Of a stretch of 64,000 nucleotides of DNA, positions 55,745 to 64,000 are shown one piece after another. The notes below the pieces were generated by a model. The model ran no database searches and was not told where the DNA came from. It was given only the letters and a program-made list of their open reading frames with translations. The position numbers were made by a program, and so were the translations under genes. The stretch is taken from contig NZ_FRCS01000005.1 of assembly GCF_900143005.1 (NCBI RefSeq), positions 434,001 to 498,000 of the forward strand, given 5' to 3'. Each line of letters begins with the position of its first letter. Position 1 is the stretch's first letter. The stretch comes from Cryptosporangium aurantiacum. GTDB taxonomy: Bacteria; Actinomycetota; Actinomycetes; Mycobacteriales; Cryptosporangiaceae.

Positions 55745-57661
55745 CTACTCGACCGTGACCGACTTCGCCAGGTTGCGCGGCTGGTCGACGTCGTTGCCGC
55801 GGGCAGCGGCGATCTCGCACGCCAGCACCTGCAGCGGCACCACCGTCGTCAGCGGCGCCAGCAGCGTCGTCGTCCGCGGCACCCGGATGATGTGGTCGGC
55901 GTACGGCTCGACCGCGTGGTCGCCCTCTTCGGCGATCACGATCGTCCGCGCGCCCCGGGCCCGCACTTCCTGGATGTTCGACACGATCTTGTCGTGCAGC
56001 AGGCTCCGGCCGCGCGGCGACGGCACCGTGATGACCACCGGTACCCCGTCGTCGATCAGCGAGATCGGACCGTGCTTCAGCTCGCCCGCCGCGAAGCCCT
56101 CGGCGTGCATGTACGCGAGCTCCTTGAGCTTGAGCGCACCCTCCAGCGCCACCGGGAACCCGACGTGCCGTCCGAGGAACAGCACCTGCTGCGACCCGGA
56201 CAGGTCCCGGGCCAGCTTCCGCACCGGCTCCATCGTGGTGAGCACCTCGGCGACCGCGTCCGGCGTCGCCTTGAGCTGGTCGACGATCGCCGCGACCTCG
56301 TCGGAGTACTTGATGCCACGGATCTGCGCGAGGTGCAGGCCCACCAGGTAGACCGCGATGATCTGGGTCACGAACGCCTTCGTCGAGGCGACCGCGATCT
56401 CCGGCCCGGCGTGCGTGTAGAGCACACCGTCGGACTCACGCGGGATCGTCGAGCCGTTCGTGTTGCAGACCGCCAGGACGCGCGCCTTCTGCTCCTTGGC
56501 GTGGCGCAGCGCCATGATCGTGTCCATCGTCTCGCCGGACTGGCTGATCGCGATGACCAGCGTCGAGCGGTCGAGCACCGGGTCGCGGTAGCGGAACTCG
56601 CTGGCGAGCTCGACCTCGACCGGGATCCGGGTCCAGTGCTCGATCGCGTACTTGCCGACCAGCCCGGCGTTGTAGCTCGTGCCGCAGCCGATGACGAAGA
56701 TCTTGTCGATGTCGCGGAGGTCCTGGTCGGAGAGGCGGACCTCGTCCAGCGAGATCTCGCCGTGCTCGGTCAGGCGTCCGCGCAGCGTGTCGGCGATCGC
56801 CTGGGGCTGCTCGGCGATCTCCTTGAGCATGAAGTAGTCGTAGCCGCCCTTCTCGGCGGCCGAGACGTCCCAGTCGACGTGGTAGTCGCGCACCTCGGCG
56901 GCGCCACCGGCGAAGTCGGTGACGACGATCCCGTCCGCGGTGACCTCGACGACCTGGTCCTGGCCGAGCTCGACGGCCTCGCGGGTGTACTCGATGAACG
57001 CGGACACGTCGGAGGCGAGGAAGTTCTCGCCCTGGCCACGGCCGGCGACCATCGGCGAGTTGCGGCGCGCGCCGACGACGACGCCCTGCACGTCCCGGTG
57101 GACGACGAGCAGCGTGAACGCGCCCTCCAGACGGCGGCAGACGATGCGCATCGCCTCGGCCAGCCGGCCCGGGGTGTCGTCGGTGCTGGTGTGGCCGAGG
57201 TTCTGCCCGTCCAGCGACCAGTACGCCTCGGCCACCAGGTGCGCGGCGACCTCGGTGTCGGTGTCGGAGCGGAACTCGACGCCCCGGTCCTCGAGCTCGG
57301 TACGGAGCGCGGCGAAGTTCTCGATGATCCCGTTGTGGATCACGGCGATGCTGCCGTCGGCCGACAGGTGCGGGTGCGCGTTCCGGTCGGTCGGCCCACC
57401 GTGGGTGGCCCACCGGGTGTGACCGATCGCGGTGCCCGCGTCACTCGGCCCCACCGGGCTGTCGGGCTCTGCCAACGCCGCCGTCAGGTTGGCCAGCTTG
57501 CCGGCCTTCTTCTCCAGGCCGATCCGGCCCCCGCCTCCGGCTGCGGAGTCGACCACCGCGACACCGGCGGAGTCGTACCCCCGATATTCCAACCGACGGA
57601 GGCCTTCCACCACGATGTCCACCGCACGACGCGGGCCCGTGTAGCCAACGATTCCACACAT
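55745..57661 (-). CDS. glmS: Glutamine--fructose-6-phosphate aminotransferase
   Basis: First step to UDP-GlcNAc. The 638-residue enzyme begins MCGIVGYTG; the Cys after the removed Met is the glutaminase nucleophile, which fixes the start at 57661. GHTRWATHG and HNGIIENF are glutaminase motifs. Two SIS domains follow (CGTSYNAGLVGKY, ISQSGETMDT; FLGRHVGFPVALEGALKLKE) and the terminus DQPRNLAKSVTVE is invariant in the family. No glmS ribozyme-like leader was recognised. glmM lies in the same direction upstream, with a PAP2 gene between. Confidence 0.98.
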   Translation of the reverse strand: MCGIVGYTGPRRAVDIVVEGLRRLEYRGYDSAGVAVVDSAAGGGGRIGLEKKAGKLANLTAALAEPDSPVGPSDAGTAIGHTRWATHGGPTDRNAHPHLSADGSIAVIHNGIIENFAALRTELEDRGVEFRSDTDTEVAAHLVAEAYWSLDGQNLGHTSTDDTPGRLAEAMRIVCRRLEGAFTLLVVHRDVQGVVVGARRNSPMVAGRGQGENFLASDVSAFIEYTREAVELGQDQVVEVTADGIVVTDFAGGAAEVRDYHVDWDVSAAEKGGYDYFMLKEIAEQPQAIADTLRGRLTEHGEISLDEVRLSDQDLRDIDKIFVIGCGTSYNAGLVGKYAIEHWTRIPVEVELASEFRYRDPVLDRSTLVIAISQSGETMDTIMALRHAKEQKARVLAVCNTNGSTIPRESDGVLYTHAGPEIAVASTKAFVTQIIAVYLVGLHLAQIRGIKYSDEVAAIVDQLKATPDAVAEVLTTMEPVRKLARDLSGSQQVLFLGRHVGFPVALEGALKLKELAYMHAEGFAAGELKHGPISLIDDGVPVVITVPSPRGRSLLHDKIVSNIQEVRARGARTIVIAEEGDHAVEPYADHIIRVPRTTTLLAPLTTVVPLQVLACEIAAARGNDVDQPRNLAKSVTVE

Positions 57662-57728
57662 AGGGCCGAGGTTACCCAAGTGACTACTGCAGTACTGACG
57701 TCGGCATGACAGAGAGCTACGTTCGGCG

Positions 57729-59213
57729 CTAAGTGCTGACCTTTCGGACAGTAAACCCCTCGGGCTGAGGTGATTTCCGCAACAGGACCACCACGACGAT
57801 CGTCAGCCACACCGCGCCGTACGCCGCTCCGGCCACGACGTCCGTCGGATGGTGCATGCCGCGGTAGATCCGGCAGACCCCGATGACGACGGCCGCGAGC
57901 GCGACGCCGGCGAACAGCCAGGGCCGCGGAACCCGGGTCCGGCGCGCGGCGAGCACCGCCAGCACGCCGTAACAGGCGACGGTCGCCGCGGTGTGCCCGG
58001 ACGGATAACTGCTGGTCGGAGGCGCGATGTCGAGCTGCGGCACCGGCGGGCGCGACCGGTCGACCAACCAGGCCACCAGCACGAAACCCCACACTTCGCC
58101 GACCACCGCGAGCAGGATGACAACCGGCTCCAGCCAGCGCCGGTAGAGCAGCCGGGCGAAGAAGAACGCGACCGCGGTGACGATCGTGATCGTCGTGGTC
58201 TCGCCGAGCAGCGTCCCGAAAGCGGTCAGATCGTCCAGCGTCGTCGTGCGGTGGTCGGAGAACCAGACCGGGAGTTCGCGATCGACGTCGCCCAGCACGG
58301 ACTCACCGAAGACCTTCGTCACCAGCCACCCGACACCCGCAGTGACCACGACCAGGCCGATCCAGAACGGCACCAGGCGAGGCAGGGCCCTCGCGATCTC
58401 CGCCGGCGCCGCCCGCCAGCGCGGCAGCGGCCGGTTGTCGACGTCCTTCTCCGCGCGTTCGGGCTCGATGCCGGTGTTCACCACGTCCGCCGCGGGCAGG
58501 CCGGACTCCCGGCGCCACACCTGGAACACGATCGTCGTCGCGGCCACCCAACCGAGGCCGACGACGCAGCCGCCCACGACGTCGCTGAAGTAGTGCACGC
58601 CCAGGCCCAGGCGGGAGAAGCAGACCGCCACCGTGCCCAGGCAGGCCACCACCCACGGGATCGCCTTCCGCTCGGGCCGCTCCGCGTCCAGCCACAACAG
58701 CAGTAGAACCGCACAGCCGACGAACGCGCCGAGCGCGTGCCCGGAGGGGAACGAGTAGCCGTCCGCGTGTGCGACTGCCTCCGGCAGGACCGGCCGCGCC
58801 CGCGCGACCAAGAGCTTGAGCAGGACGCCGAGCAGCGCGCCACCCCACGTCGTCACCAACGTCCAGAGCGCGAGCCGGGGCCGATCCACCGCGAGCAGCC
58901 AGAGCGCGGCCACGGTGGCGCCGATCCGGAACGAGGCCGGGTGCCCGACCGTGGAGATCCAGTCCAGGACGTCGACGAACCACGGGTTGTCCGCGGCGTA
59001 CTCGTTCAGGCCGCGGGCGATCGACAGGTCGAGCCGCGCGACCGGCCAGTCGACGTTCTTGACCACGATCGCGAGCAGCGCCACCGGCACCGCGGCCGCG
59101 CACGCGGCGACCAGCGCGAGCAGGAGGCGCGTCAGCAGCCTGCGGTCCGCCGACGGCTGCCCCGTCGTGCTGCGCTCGATGACCTGTTGTTCCGACTGAC
59201 CCATACGGGTCAT
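57729..59213 (-). CDS. Membrane protein with two PAP2 phosphatase domains
   Basis: A 494-residue membrane protein holding two complete PAP2 acid-phosphatase units. First: KLLVARARP, FPSGHALG, SRLGLGVHYFSD (about 132-212). Second: VDRSRPP, YPSGHTAA, RIYRGMHHPTDV (about 383-460). Each has its own set of membrane helices, joined by a linker with acidic and Arg-rich parts (VNTGIEPERAEKDVDN). Substrates of such enzymes are undecaprenyl-pyrophosphate or phosphatidic acid; cell-wall lipid recycling would suit the glmS/glmM setting (inference). Confidence 0.92.
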   Translation of the reverse strand: MTRMGQSEQQVIERSTTGQPSADRRLLTRLLLALVAACAAAVPVALLAIVVKNVDWPVARLDLSIARGLNEYAADNPWFVDVLDWISTVGHPASFRIGATVAALWLLAVDRPRLALWTLVTTWGGALLGVLLKLLVARARPVLPEAVAHADGYSFPSGHALGAFVGCAVLLLLWLDAERPERKAIPWVVACLGTVAVCFSRLGLGVHYFSDVVGGCVVGLGWVAATTIVFQVWRRESGLPAADVVNTGIEPERAEKDVDNRPLPRWRAAPAEIARALPRLVPFWIGLVVVTAGVGWLVTKVFGESVLGDVDRELPVWFSDHRTTTLDDLTAFGTLLGETTTITIVTAVAFFFARLLYRRWLEPVVILLAVVGEVWGFVLVAWLVDRSRPPVPQLDIAPPTSSYPSGHTAATVACYGVLAVLAARRTRVPRPWLFAGVALAAVVIGVCRIYRGMHHPTDVVAGAAYGAVWLTIVVVVLLRKSPQPEGFTVRKVST

Positions 59214-59271
59214 GTTTACCGCCGGGCGCCACTTTTATCCGGACGCCGACCTCCCCTTTGTGAAGGGCGGA

Positions 59272-60615
59272 TCAGCTCACGTCGGCGACGACCTTGGCGA
59301 TGCGGTGGGCGACGGCCTCGGCGTCCTCCTGGCTGGCAGCCTCCACCATGACGCGGATCAGCCGCTCGGTGCCGGAGGGGCGCAGCAGCACCCGGCCGGT
59401 CTCGCCCAGCTCCCGCTCGGCCTCGGCCACCGCCGCGGCGACCGACTCGGCGTTCGCGACCGCGGCCTTGTCGATCACCCGGACGTTGACCAGCACCTGC
59501 GGCAGCCGGGTGACGGCGCCGGCCAGCTCCGCGATCGACGCTCCGCTGGACGCCATCCGCGCCATCAGGTGGAGGGCGGTCAGCAGGCCGTCGCCGGTCG
59601 TCGCGTGCGCGGGCATCACGACGTGGCCGCTCTGCTCGCCGCCGAGTGCGAGGTTCCGGGCGCGCAGCGCCTCCAGCACGTACCGGTCACCGACACCGGT
59701 GGTGACCAGTGCGATCCCGGCTTCCTTCATGGCCAGCGTCAGGCCCAGGTTGCTCATCACGGTGACGACGAGCGTGTCGTCGATGAGCGTCCCGGCGTCC
59801 TTCATCGCCAGCGCGAGGATCGCCATGATCTGGTCACCGTCGACCGTGTTGCCGTCGGCGTCGACCGCGAGGCAGCGGTCGGCGTCACCGTCGTGGGCGA
59901 TGCCGATGTCGGCCTTGTGCTCGAGCACGGCGGCCCGCACCACGTCCAGGTGGGTCGAGCCGACACCCTCGTTGATGTTGAGACCGTCCGGGTCCGCCGC
60001 GATCGGGATGACCGTGGCGCCTGCCCGGCGGTACAGCTCCGGAGCGACGGCGGACGCCGCCCCGTTCGCGCAGTCGACGACGACCGTGACGCCCTCGAGC
60101 CGGTGCGGAAGCGTGGTCAGCAGGTGCTCGATGTAGCGCTCGCCGCCGTCGGTGAGGTCACCGATGCGGCCCACGCCGGCGCCGGCCGGCCGCGTCCACT
60201 CCCGGGCCGCGTTGTGCCGGATGGCCTCCTCGATCGCGTCCTCGATCTCGTCGGGGAGCTTGTGGCCACCGCGGGCGAACAGCTTGATGCCGTTGTCGGG
60301 CATCGGGTTGTGGCTCGCCGAGAGCATGACGCCGAGGTCCGCGCCGAGCTCGGCGGTGAGGTGGGCGACCGCGGGGGTCGGGAGCACCCCGACCCTGGTC
60401 ACGTCGGCGCCCGCGCTGGCGAGGCCGGCGCACACCGCCGCTTCCAGCATCTCACCGCTAGCGCGCGGGTCACGACCCACGACGGCTCTGGGGCGTGGCC
60501 CCTCAACCCCGGCCAGCACGTGTGCCGCAGCGACGGCCACCGCCATCGAGAGTTCCGGCGTGAGGTCGCCGTTGGCGAGGCCTCGTACTCCGTCGGTACC
60601 GAACAGACGACCCAT
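59272..60615 (-). CDS. glmM: Phosphoglucosamine mutase
   Basis: Converts glucosamine-6-phosphate to glucosamine-1-phosphate, the step after GlmS. The 447-residue enzyme has [12 protein letters not shown], the phosphoserine Ser101 in [11 protein letters not shown], the metal loop DGDADR, the sugar-binding GGEQSGH, and the phosphate-binding [12 protein letters not shown]. Start 60615 is the family start. It follows rpsI after 230 bases with a hairpin between. Confidence 0.98.
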   Translation of the reverse strand: MGRLFGTDGVRGLANGDLTPELSMAVAVAAAHVLAGVEGPRPRAVVGRDPRASGEMLEAAVCAGLASAGADVTRVGVLPTPAVAHLTAELGADLGVMLSASHNPMPDNGIKLFARGGHKLPDEIEDAIEEAIRHNAAREWTRPAGAGVGRIGDLTDGGERYIEHLLTTLPHRLEGVTVVVDCANGAASAVAPELYRRAGATVIPIAADPDGLNINEGVGSTHLDVVRAAVLEHKADIGIAHDGDADRCLAVDADGNTVDGDQIMAILALAMKDAGTLIDDTLVVTVMSNLGLTLAMKEAGIALVTTGVGDRYVLEALRARNLALGGEQSGHVVMPAHATTGDGLLTALHLMARMASSGASIAELAGAVTRLPQVLVNVRVIDKAAVANAESVAAAVAEAERELGETGRVLLRPSGTERLIRVMVEAASQEDAEAVAHRIAKVVADVS

Positions 60616-60794
60616 CAGTCCCGCCACTCCGCGGAGGTCACGACCGCTCGTCCCGAGCGGTACAGGTGAACTGGCGTTGTGCGCCGTACCGGCGCTTTCA
60701 CGGGGGTGACGGTAGCGGGTAAGGCAACGCATCCGGAGTCGGGCACGCGACGCTGCGGCGCACCAAAACCAGGCCGCCCCCCGTGTGGAACACA

Positions 60795-60824
60795 CCGGCC
60801 GGTGGCGAGACCGCCACCGGCCGG
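60795..60824 (-). terminator. Hairpin after rpsI
   Basis: CCGGCCGGTGGC and GCCACCGGCCGG with a 6-base loop, 23 bases past the rpsI stop on the minus strand. No U tract, so termination may be partial and glmM may receive read-through. Confidence 0.7.
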
Positions 60825-60847
60825 GTCGAGCCGAAATGTGCCCTGTG

Positions 60848-61255
60848 TCAGCGCTTGCTGTACTGGGGCGCCTTGCGGGCCTTCTTGAGGCCGTACTTCT
60901 TCCGCTCCTTGACCCGGGGGTCACGGGTGAGGAAGCCGGCCTTCTTCAGAGCCGGACGGTCGTCCGGCTCGATGGTGATCAGCGCACGGGCGATGGCCAG
61001 CCGCAGCGCACCGGCCTGGCCGGTGATGCCGCCGCCACGCAGGCTCGCGACGACGTCGAACTGCTCCGTCTTCTCGAGGGTCACGAACGGCTCACGGATG
61101 AGCTGCTGGTGCACCTTGTTCGGGAAGTACTCCTCGAGGGTGCGGCCGTTGAGCTTGAACTGGCCGGTGCCCGGAATGATCCGAACCCGGACGATGGCCT
61201 CCTTGCGGCGGCCGACCGTCTGGATCGGCTTCTCCGCGACGACAGGGATGGTCAC
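60848..61255 (-). CDS. rpsI: 30S ribosomal protein S9
   Basis: A 135-residue ribosomal protein. [45 protein letters not shown] (outline) and the C-terminal [17 protein letters not shown], whose last Arg contacts P-site tRNA, are all standard. Follows rplM by 44 bases in the usual L13-S9 operon. Confidence 0.99.
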   Translation of the reverse strand: MTIPVVAEKPIQTVGRRKEAIVRVRIIPGTGQFKLNGRTLEEYFPNKVHQQLIREPFVTLEKTEQFDVVASLRGGGITGQAGALRLAIARALITIEPDDRPALKKAGFLTRDPRVKERKKYGLKKARKAPQYSKR

Positions 61256-61299
61256 GCTAAGAATCTCCTACTGCTGAGTGCTGCGGGCGTCCGGCGCGC

Positions 61300-61743
61300 T
61301 TACTGCGCGACCTGGCTGATCTCGAACGGCGTCGGCTTCTGGGCGCTGTGCGGGTGCTCGGGGCCTGCGTAGACCTTGAGCTTGCTCAGCAGCTGGCGAC
61401 CGAGCTTGTTCTTCGGGAGCATGCCGCGGACGGCGAGCTCGATGGCTCGCTCGGGCCGCGTCTCGAGCAGCTCGTTGTAACCGACGCGCTTGAGGCCGCC
61501 CGGGTACCCGGAGTGCCGGTAGGCGACCTTGGTCTCGCGCTTGTTACCGGTCAGTGCGACCTTGGACGCGTTGACGACGATGACGAAGTCACCGGTGTCG
61601 ACGTGGGGCGCGAAGATCGGCTTGTGCTTGCCTCGCAGCAGCTGGGCTACGTGGCTCGCGAGCCGTCCGAGGACGACGTCGCTCGCGTCGATGACGTGCC
61701 ACTGACGCTGGACGTCTCCGGCCTTCGGGCTAAACGTACGCAC
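61300..61743 (-). CDS. rplM: 50S ribosomal protein L13
   Basis: A 147-residue ribosomal protein. [43 protein letters not shown] and the RMLPKNKLG-like [26 protein letters not shown] segments (outlines) are typical. GTG start with AAGGTAG upstream. First gene of the rplM-rpsI operon; promoter about 140 bases upstream. Confidence 0.99.
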   Translation of the reverse strand: MRTFSPKAGDVQRQWHVIDASDVVLGRLASHVAQLLRGKHKPIFAPHVDTGDFVIVVNASKVALTGNKRETKVAYRHSGYPGGLKRVGYNELLETRPERAIELAVRGMLPKNKLGRQLLSKLKVYAGPEHPHSAQKPTPFEISQVAQ

Positions 61744-62051
61744 GGGTCTACCTTGTCTCGTCAGTACTCTCGGATCCGCTGGCCGCTCACCGGCGGTTGG
61801 AGCGCGCCACGCTTGAGTTCATACAAACGCGGGGATGACTAACCCCGCGAAAGGATGGAGCGCGCAACAGCAACCAAGAATACCCGGCAGATTCGGGCAT
61901 GGTCAAAAACAGCGTGTGCCGCGTGCTACGCGTCCGGTTCCAACCAGTCTGCCGGATCGCTGCGGCCACGTGGTAGCTCTTCGGTTAAGAGGTGGCTGAT
62001 GGGGGCCCGATGCAACTCACGGTTGCAGCGCAGGCTAGCTAGGCTCGGCCC
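61744..62051. other. Divergent intergenic region before rplM
   Basis: About 308 bases with no gene. It holds the rplM promoter described at 61877-61906 and, on the other side, the start region of the Gly/Gln/Tyr-rich gene, for which no clear promoter is seen. Confidence 0.5.
61877..61906 (-). promoter_or_regulatory. rplM-rpsI promoter
   Basis: On the minus strand TTGACC (complement of 61901-61906) and TATTCT (complement of 61877-61882) are 18 bases apart. Position about 135 bases before the rplM start leaves a leader of about 125 bases. Confidence 0.7.
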
Positions 62052-64000
62052 ATGACCACGCCGCCTCCTGGCCAACCGGGTTGGGACAGCCCACCCCACG
62101 GTCGGCCCGGTGCCGACGACTCCGACCCTGCCGGTCCCGCGCAGTCCGCGCCCCACCCGCCGGCAGGTGATCAGTCGTACCCGCCGCAGGGTCAGTACGA
62201 CCCGCGGTACGCGCAGAGTTATACGCCGGAGGGGCAGTACGGCGGGCCCCAGTACCCCGAGCAGGGGTACCCAGAGCAGGGGTACCCAGAGCAGGGGTAT
62301 CCGGCGCAGGGATCTCCGGAGCAGGGGTACGGGCAGGGAGCCGGGCAGCAGCCCGGGTACCAGGGGTATCCGGATCAGCAGCAGGGCTACCCGGGGTACT
62401 CCGAGCAGCAGGGTTACCAGGGGTACCAAGGTCGGCAGGGGTACGAGGCTCAGCAGGGGTACGAGGCGCAGCAGGGCTACGGGGCTCAGCAGGGGTATCC
62501 GGGGCAGCAGGAGGCGTACCAGGGCGTGCAGGGGCACCAGGCCGGGTATCCGCCGGCGCCGCCCGCCGACGACCAGGCCGGGCGTAGCTGGTTCGAGCCC
62601 TCGGCGCCGCAGGATGCGCCGCAGGGTGCACCGCAAGGCGCCCCGCAGGGTGCGCCGCCTCCGCAGAACAACCAGCCGCCGGCGGGCGCGGACTACCCGT
62701 ACCAGGGGTACCAGGCGCAGACGCCCGGCTACGGCTACCAGGAGTCACCGTCCGGGCAGCACACTGCCCCGTCCGGGTACCAGGAGCGTCCGTCGGGGTA
62801 CCAGGAGGGTCCGTCGGGGTATCAGGAGGGTCCGTCGGGGTACCAGCGGCAGCCGGAGAGCGGCGGGCCGTACGACGGTGGGCAGCGTGGGCAGTACGAG
62901 GGTGGGCAGGCCGGCGGCGGGCAGTACGGGACTAACCAGTACGGGGACAGCCAGCCGGGCGGTGGGCAGTACGGGGCTGGGCAGTACGACGGCGGGCAAC
63001 AGGGTCAGTTCGCCGGCAGCCAGCCCGGCGGTGGGCAGTACGGGGCTGGGCAATACGGGGCTGGGCCGTACGGGGCTGGGCCGTACGGAGACGGGCAGCA
63101 CGGGGACAGCCAGCCGGCGGGGGGCCAGTACGGAGACGGGCAGCACGGGGGCGGGCAGCACGGGGGCGGGCAGCCCGGCGGGCAGCCTGGAGGCGGGCAG
63201 CCCGGCGGGGGGCAGCCCGGCGGGGGGCAGCCCGGCGGGGGGCATGCGGGCAGCCAGTACGGCGGCGGCGGCCAGTACGACGCGGGGTACGACGCCGGCC
63301 AGTACGGGGGCGGGCAGTACGCGCCGCAGTACGCCGAGCCGCAGTACCAGGATCCGCAGCAGGCCGACCCGCGCCAGACCGGCGATCCCTACGGCCAGTA
63401 CGGCAGCGCCTCGTACGGCGACCCCCAATACGGTGGCGCCCAGCAGACCGACCCTCGATACGGCCCGGGAACGCCGTCGAGCGGCGCGCCGTGGAGCGGT
63501 GGTGCGCCGGCGAGCGGACCGCCTGCCGGAGGAGCCCCCTCCAGCGGCGGCCCGACGGCCTACCCACCGCTGGAAGGACCGAGCGGCGACCCGTACGGCG
63601 CCGCGTACTCGCACGGTGGCGGTTTACCGGCCCGCGCGGGCGGCGACCGCACGACGTCGCTGACCCCGACCCGGCGGCGGCTCGACGACACCCCGCCCGC
63701 GGAGAACGGCGGGCGCGGCAAGCTCATCGGGATCATCGCCGGCGTCGTCGTCGTGGTGCTCGCGCTAGGCGTCGGCGCGTTCGTGCTGTTCGGGGGCGAC
63801 GACGACAGCTCGACCGACAAGGCCGCAGCGCCGAAGCCGTCCGCGACGACCGGAGCCGCGACGCCGAGCGAGAGCGGTAACCCGTCGCCGTCGGCGACCG
63901 GCACCACCGACAAGCTCGCGTCCCGCGCCACCGACCCGACGCCACTCGAGCTGACCGCGATCAGCCTGCCGAAGTACACACTCTCGACCAGCGGCAGCTA
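62052..64000 (+). CDS. Membrane-anchored protein with Gly/Gln/Tyr repeat tail, C-terminal end beyond window
   Basis: An open frame from ATG 62052 to the window end (649 codons, no stop). The first 500 or more residues are low-complexity: repeats such as YPEQGYPEQGYPEQ, GYEAQQGYEAQQGY, PSGYQEGPSGYQEG, GGGQYGAGQYG and QPGGGQPGGG. One membrane helix (LIGIIAGVVVVVLALGVGAFVLF, outline, near 556-578) is followed by an acidic/Ser/Thr/Pro linker and the start of an extracellular domain. Architecture matches the genes at 43514 and 44570 on a larger scale. Arg-rich frames on top of it are shadows. Function unknown; the repetitive tail could phase-separate or scaffold (inference). Confidence 0.8.
   Translation, partial: MTTPPPGQPGWDSPPHGRPGADDSDPAGPAQSAPHPPAGDQSYPPQGQYDPRYAQSYTPEGQYGGPQYPEQGYPEQGYPEQGYPAQGSPEQGYGQGAGQQPGYQGYPDQQQGYPGYSEQQGYQGYQGRQGYEAQQGYEAQQGYGAQQGYPGQQEAYQGVQGHQAGYPPAPPADDQAGRSWFEPSAPQDAPQGAPQGAPQGAPPPQNNQPPAGADYPYQGYQAQTPGYGYQESPSGQHTAPSGYQERPSGYQEGPSGYQEGPSGYQRQPESGGPYDGGQRGQYEGGQAGGGQYGTNQYGDSQPGGGQYGAGQYDGGQQGQFAGSQPGGGQYGAGQYGAGPYGAGPYGDGQHGDSQPAGGQYGDGQHGGGQHGGGQPGGQPGGGQPGGGQPGGGQPGGGHAGSQYGGGGQYDAGYDAGQYGGGQYAPQYAEPQYQDPQQADPRQTGDPYGQYGSASYGDPQYGGAQQTDPRYGPGTPSSGAPWSGGAPASGPPAGGAPSSGGPTAYPPLEGPSGDPYGAAYSHGGGLPARAGGDRTTSLTPTRRRLDDTPPAENGGRGKLIGIIAGVVVVVLALGVGAFVLFGGDDDSSTDKAAAPKPSATTGAATPSESGNPSPSATGTTDKLASRATDPTPLELTAISLPKYTLSTSGS

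Noticed and set aside
62745-63614. 289-residue minus-strand frame with Leu/Pro/Val runs
   Set aside because: It lies wholly opposite the repeat tail; its low complexity mirrors those repeats and no domain is seen.
62110-63663. Long Arg/Thr/Ser-rich frame on the plus strand
   Set aside because: It is the shifted frame of the Gly/Gln/Tyr-rich gene that starts at 62052. Its composition (Arg and Thr runs) is an echo of the repeats, and the 62052 frame has the membrane helix and sensible domains.

Overview
The window is 64 kb of very G+C-rich DNA (about 70% or more in most genes). It has GTG and TTG starts, dense ATGA/GTGA gene overlaps, WhiB, PspC, RsdA/SigD and GuaB3. All of this points to an actinobacterial chromosome. 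The gene order choD-like, guaB3, guaB, DUF5319, rsdA, sigD, Rv3415c-like, whiB, groEL1, groES, then tsaD-rimI-tsaB, tsaE, alr, glmS, glmM, rpsI, rplM follows the Mycobacterium tuberculosis Rv3409c-Rv3443c block, including the strand flips at the DUF5319 and whiB genes. Genus cannot be fixed from sequence alone; Gly/Pro/Tyr-rich surface proteins and lineage-specific insertions suggest a filamentous non-mycobacterial actinomycete.

Layout. 1-4.6 kb: two GtrA membrane proteins, a PH-domain protein, a Gmad2 lipoprotein, a short RelA/SpoT homologue and a PadR regulator. 4.6-9.9 kb: a PspC-fused sensor kinase and NarL-type regulator, divergent from a PspC/toastrack operon (envelope stress). 10-12.3 kb: phosphatidylserine decarboxylase with an extra N-terminal domain, convergent with phosphatidylserine synthase. 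12.7-19.5 kb: guanine nucleotide synthesis (guaA, guaB3, guaB) plus a GMC oxidoreductase and a GNAT enzyme. 19.7-28.1 kb: a secreted hydrolase, DUF5319, RsdA/SigD, a repeat-bearing Rv3415c-like protein, a WhiB3-type protein and the groES-groEL1 operon under two CIRCE operators.

28.4-41.1 kb is an accessory stretch lying between groES and tsaD. It carries DUF1918, two DUF72 proteins, an AraC-VOC-UvrA-like operon, a lipoprotein, a large P-loop/TPR protein, a THUMP-like methyltransferase, a decayed nucleoside hydrolase and a small ABM-like protein. Inside it sits the most striking element of the window: a 1.3 kb low-G+C two-gene operon (DUF6978 then DUF1828/DUF1829) bounded by perfect 25-bp direct repeats, one of which is the 3' end of a DUF72 gene. 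It looks like a mobile cassette with no recombinase of its own.

41-64 kb returns to core functions. These are the t6A tRNA-modification genes tsaD, tsaB and tsaE (split by two Gly/Pro-rich secreted-domain paralogues, an acyl-CoA ligase, a beta-carbonic anhydrase and an MFS transporter), rimI, alr, NAD(P)HX repair, acpS, glmS, a double PAP2 phosphatase, glmM, rpsI and rplM. The window ends inside a Gly/Gln/Tyr-rich membrane-anchored protein. No rRNA, tRNA, CRISPR array or transposase was seen.
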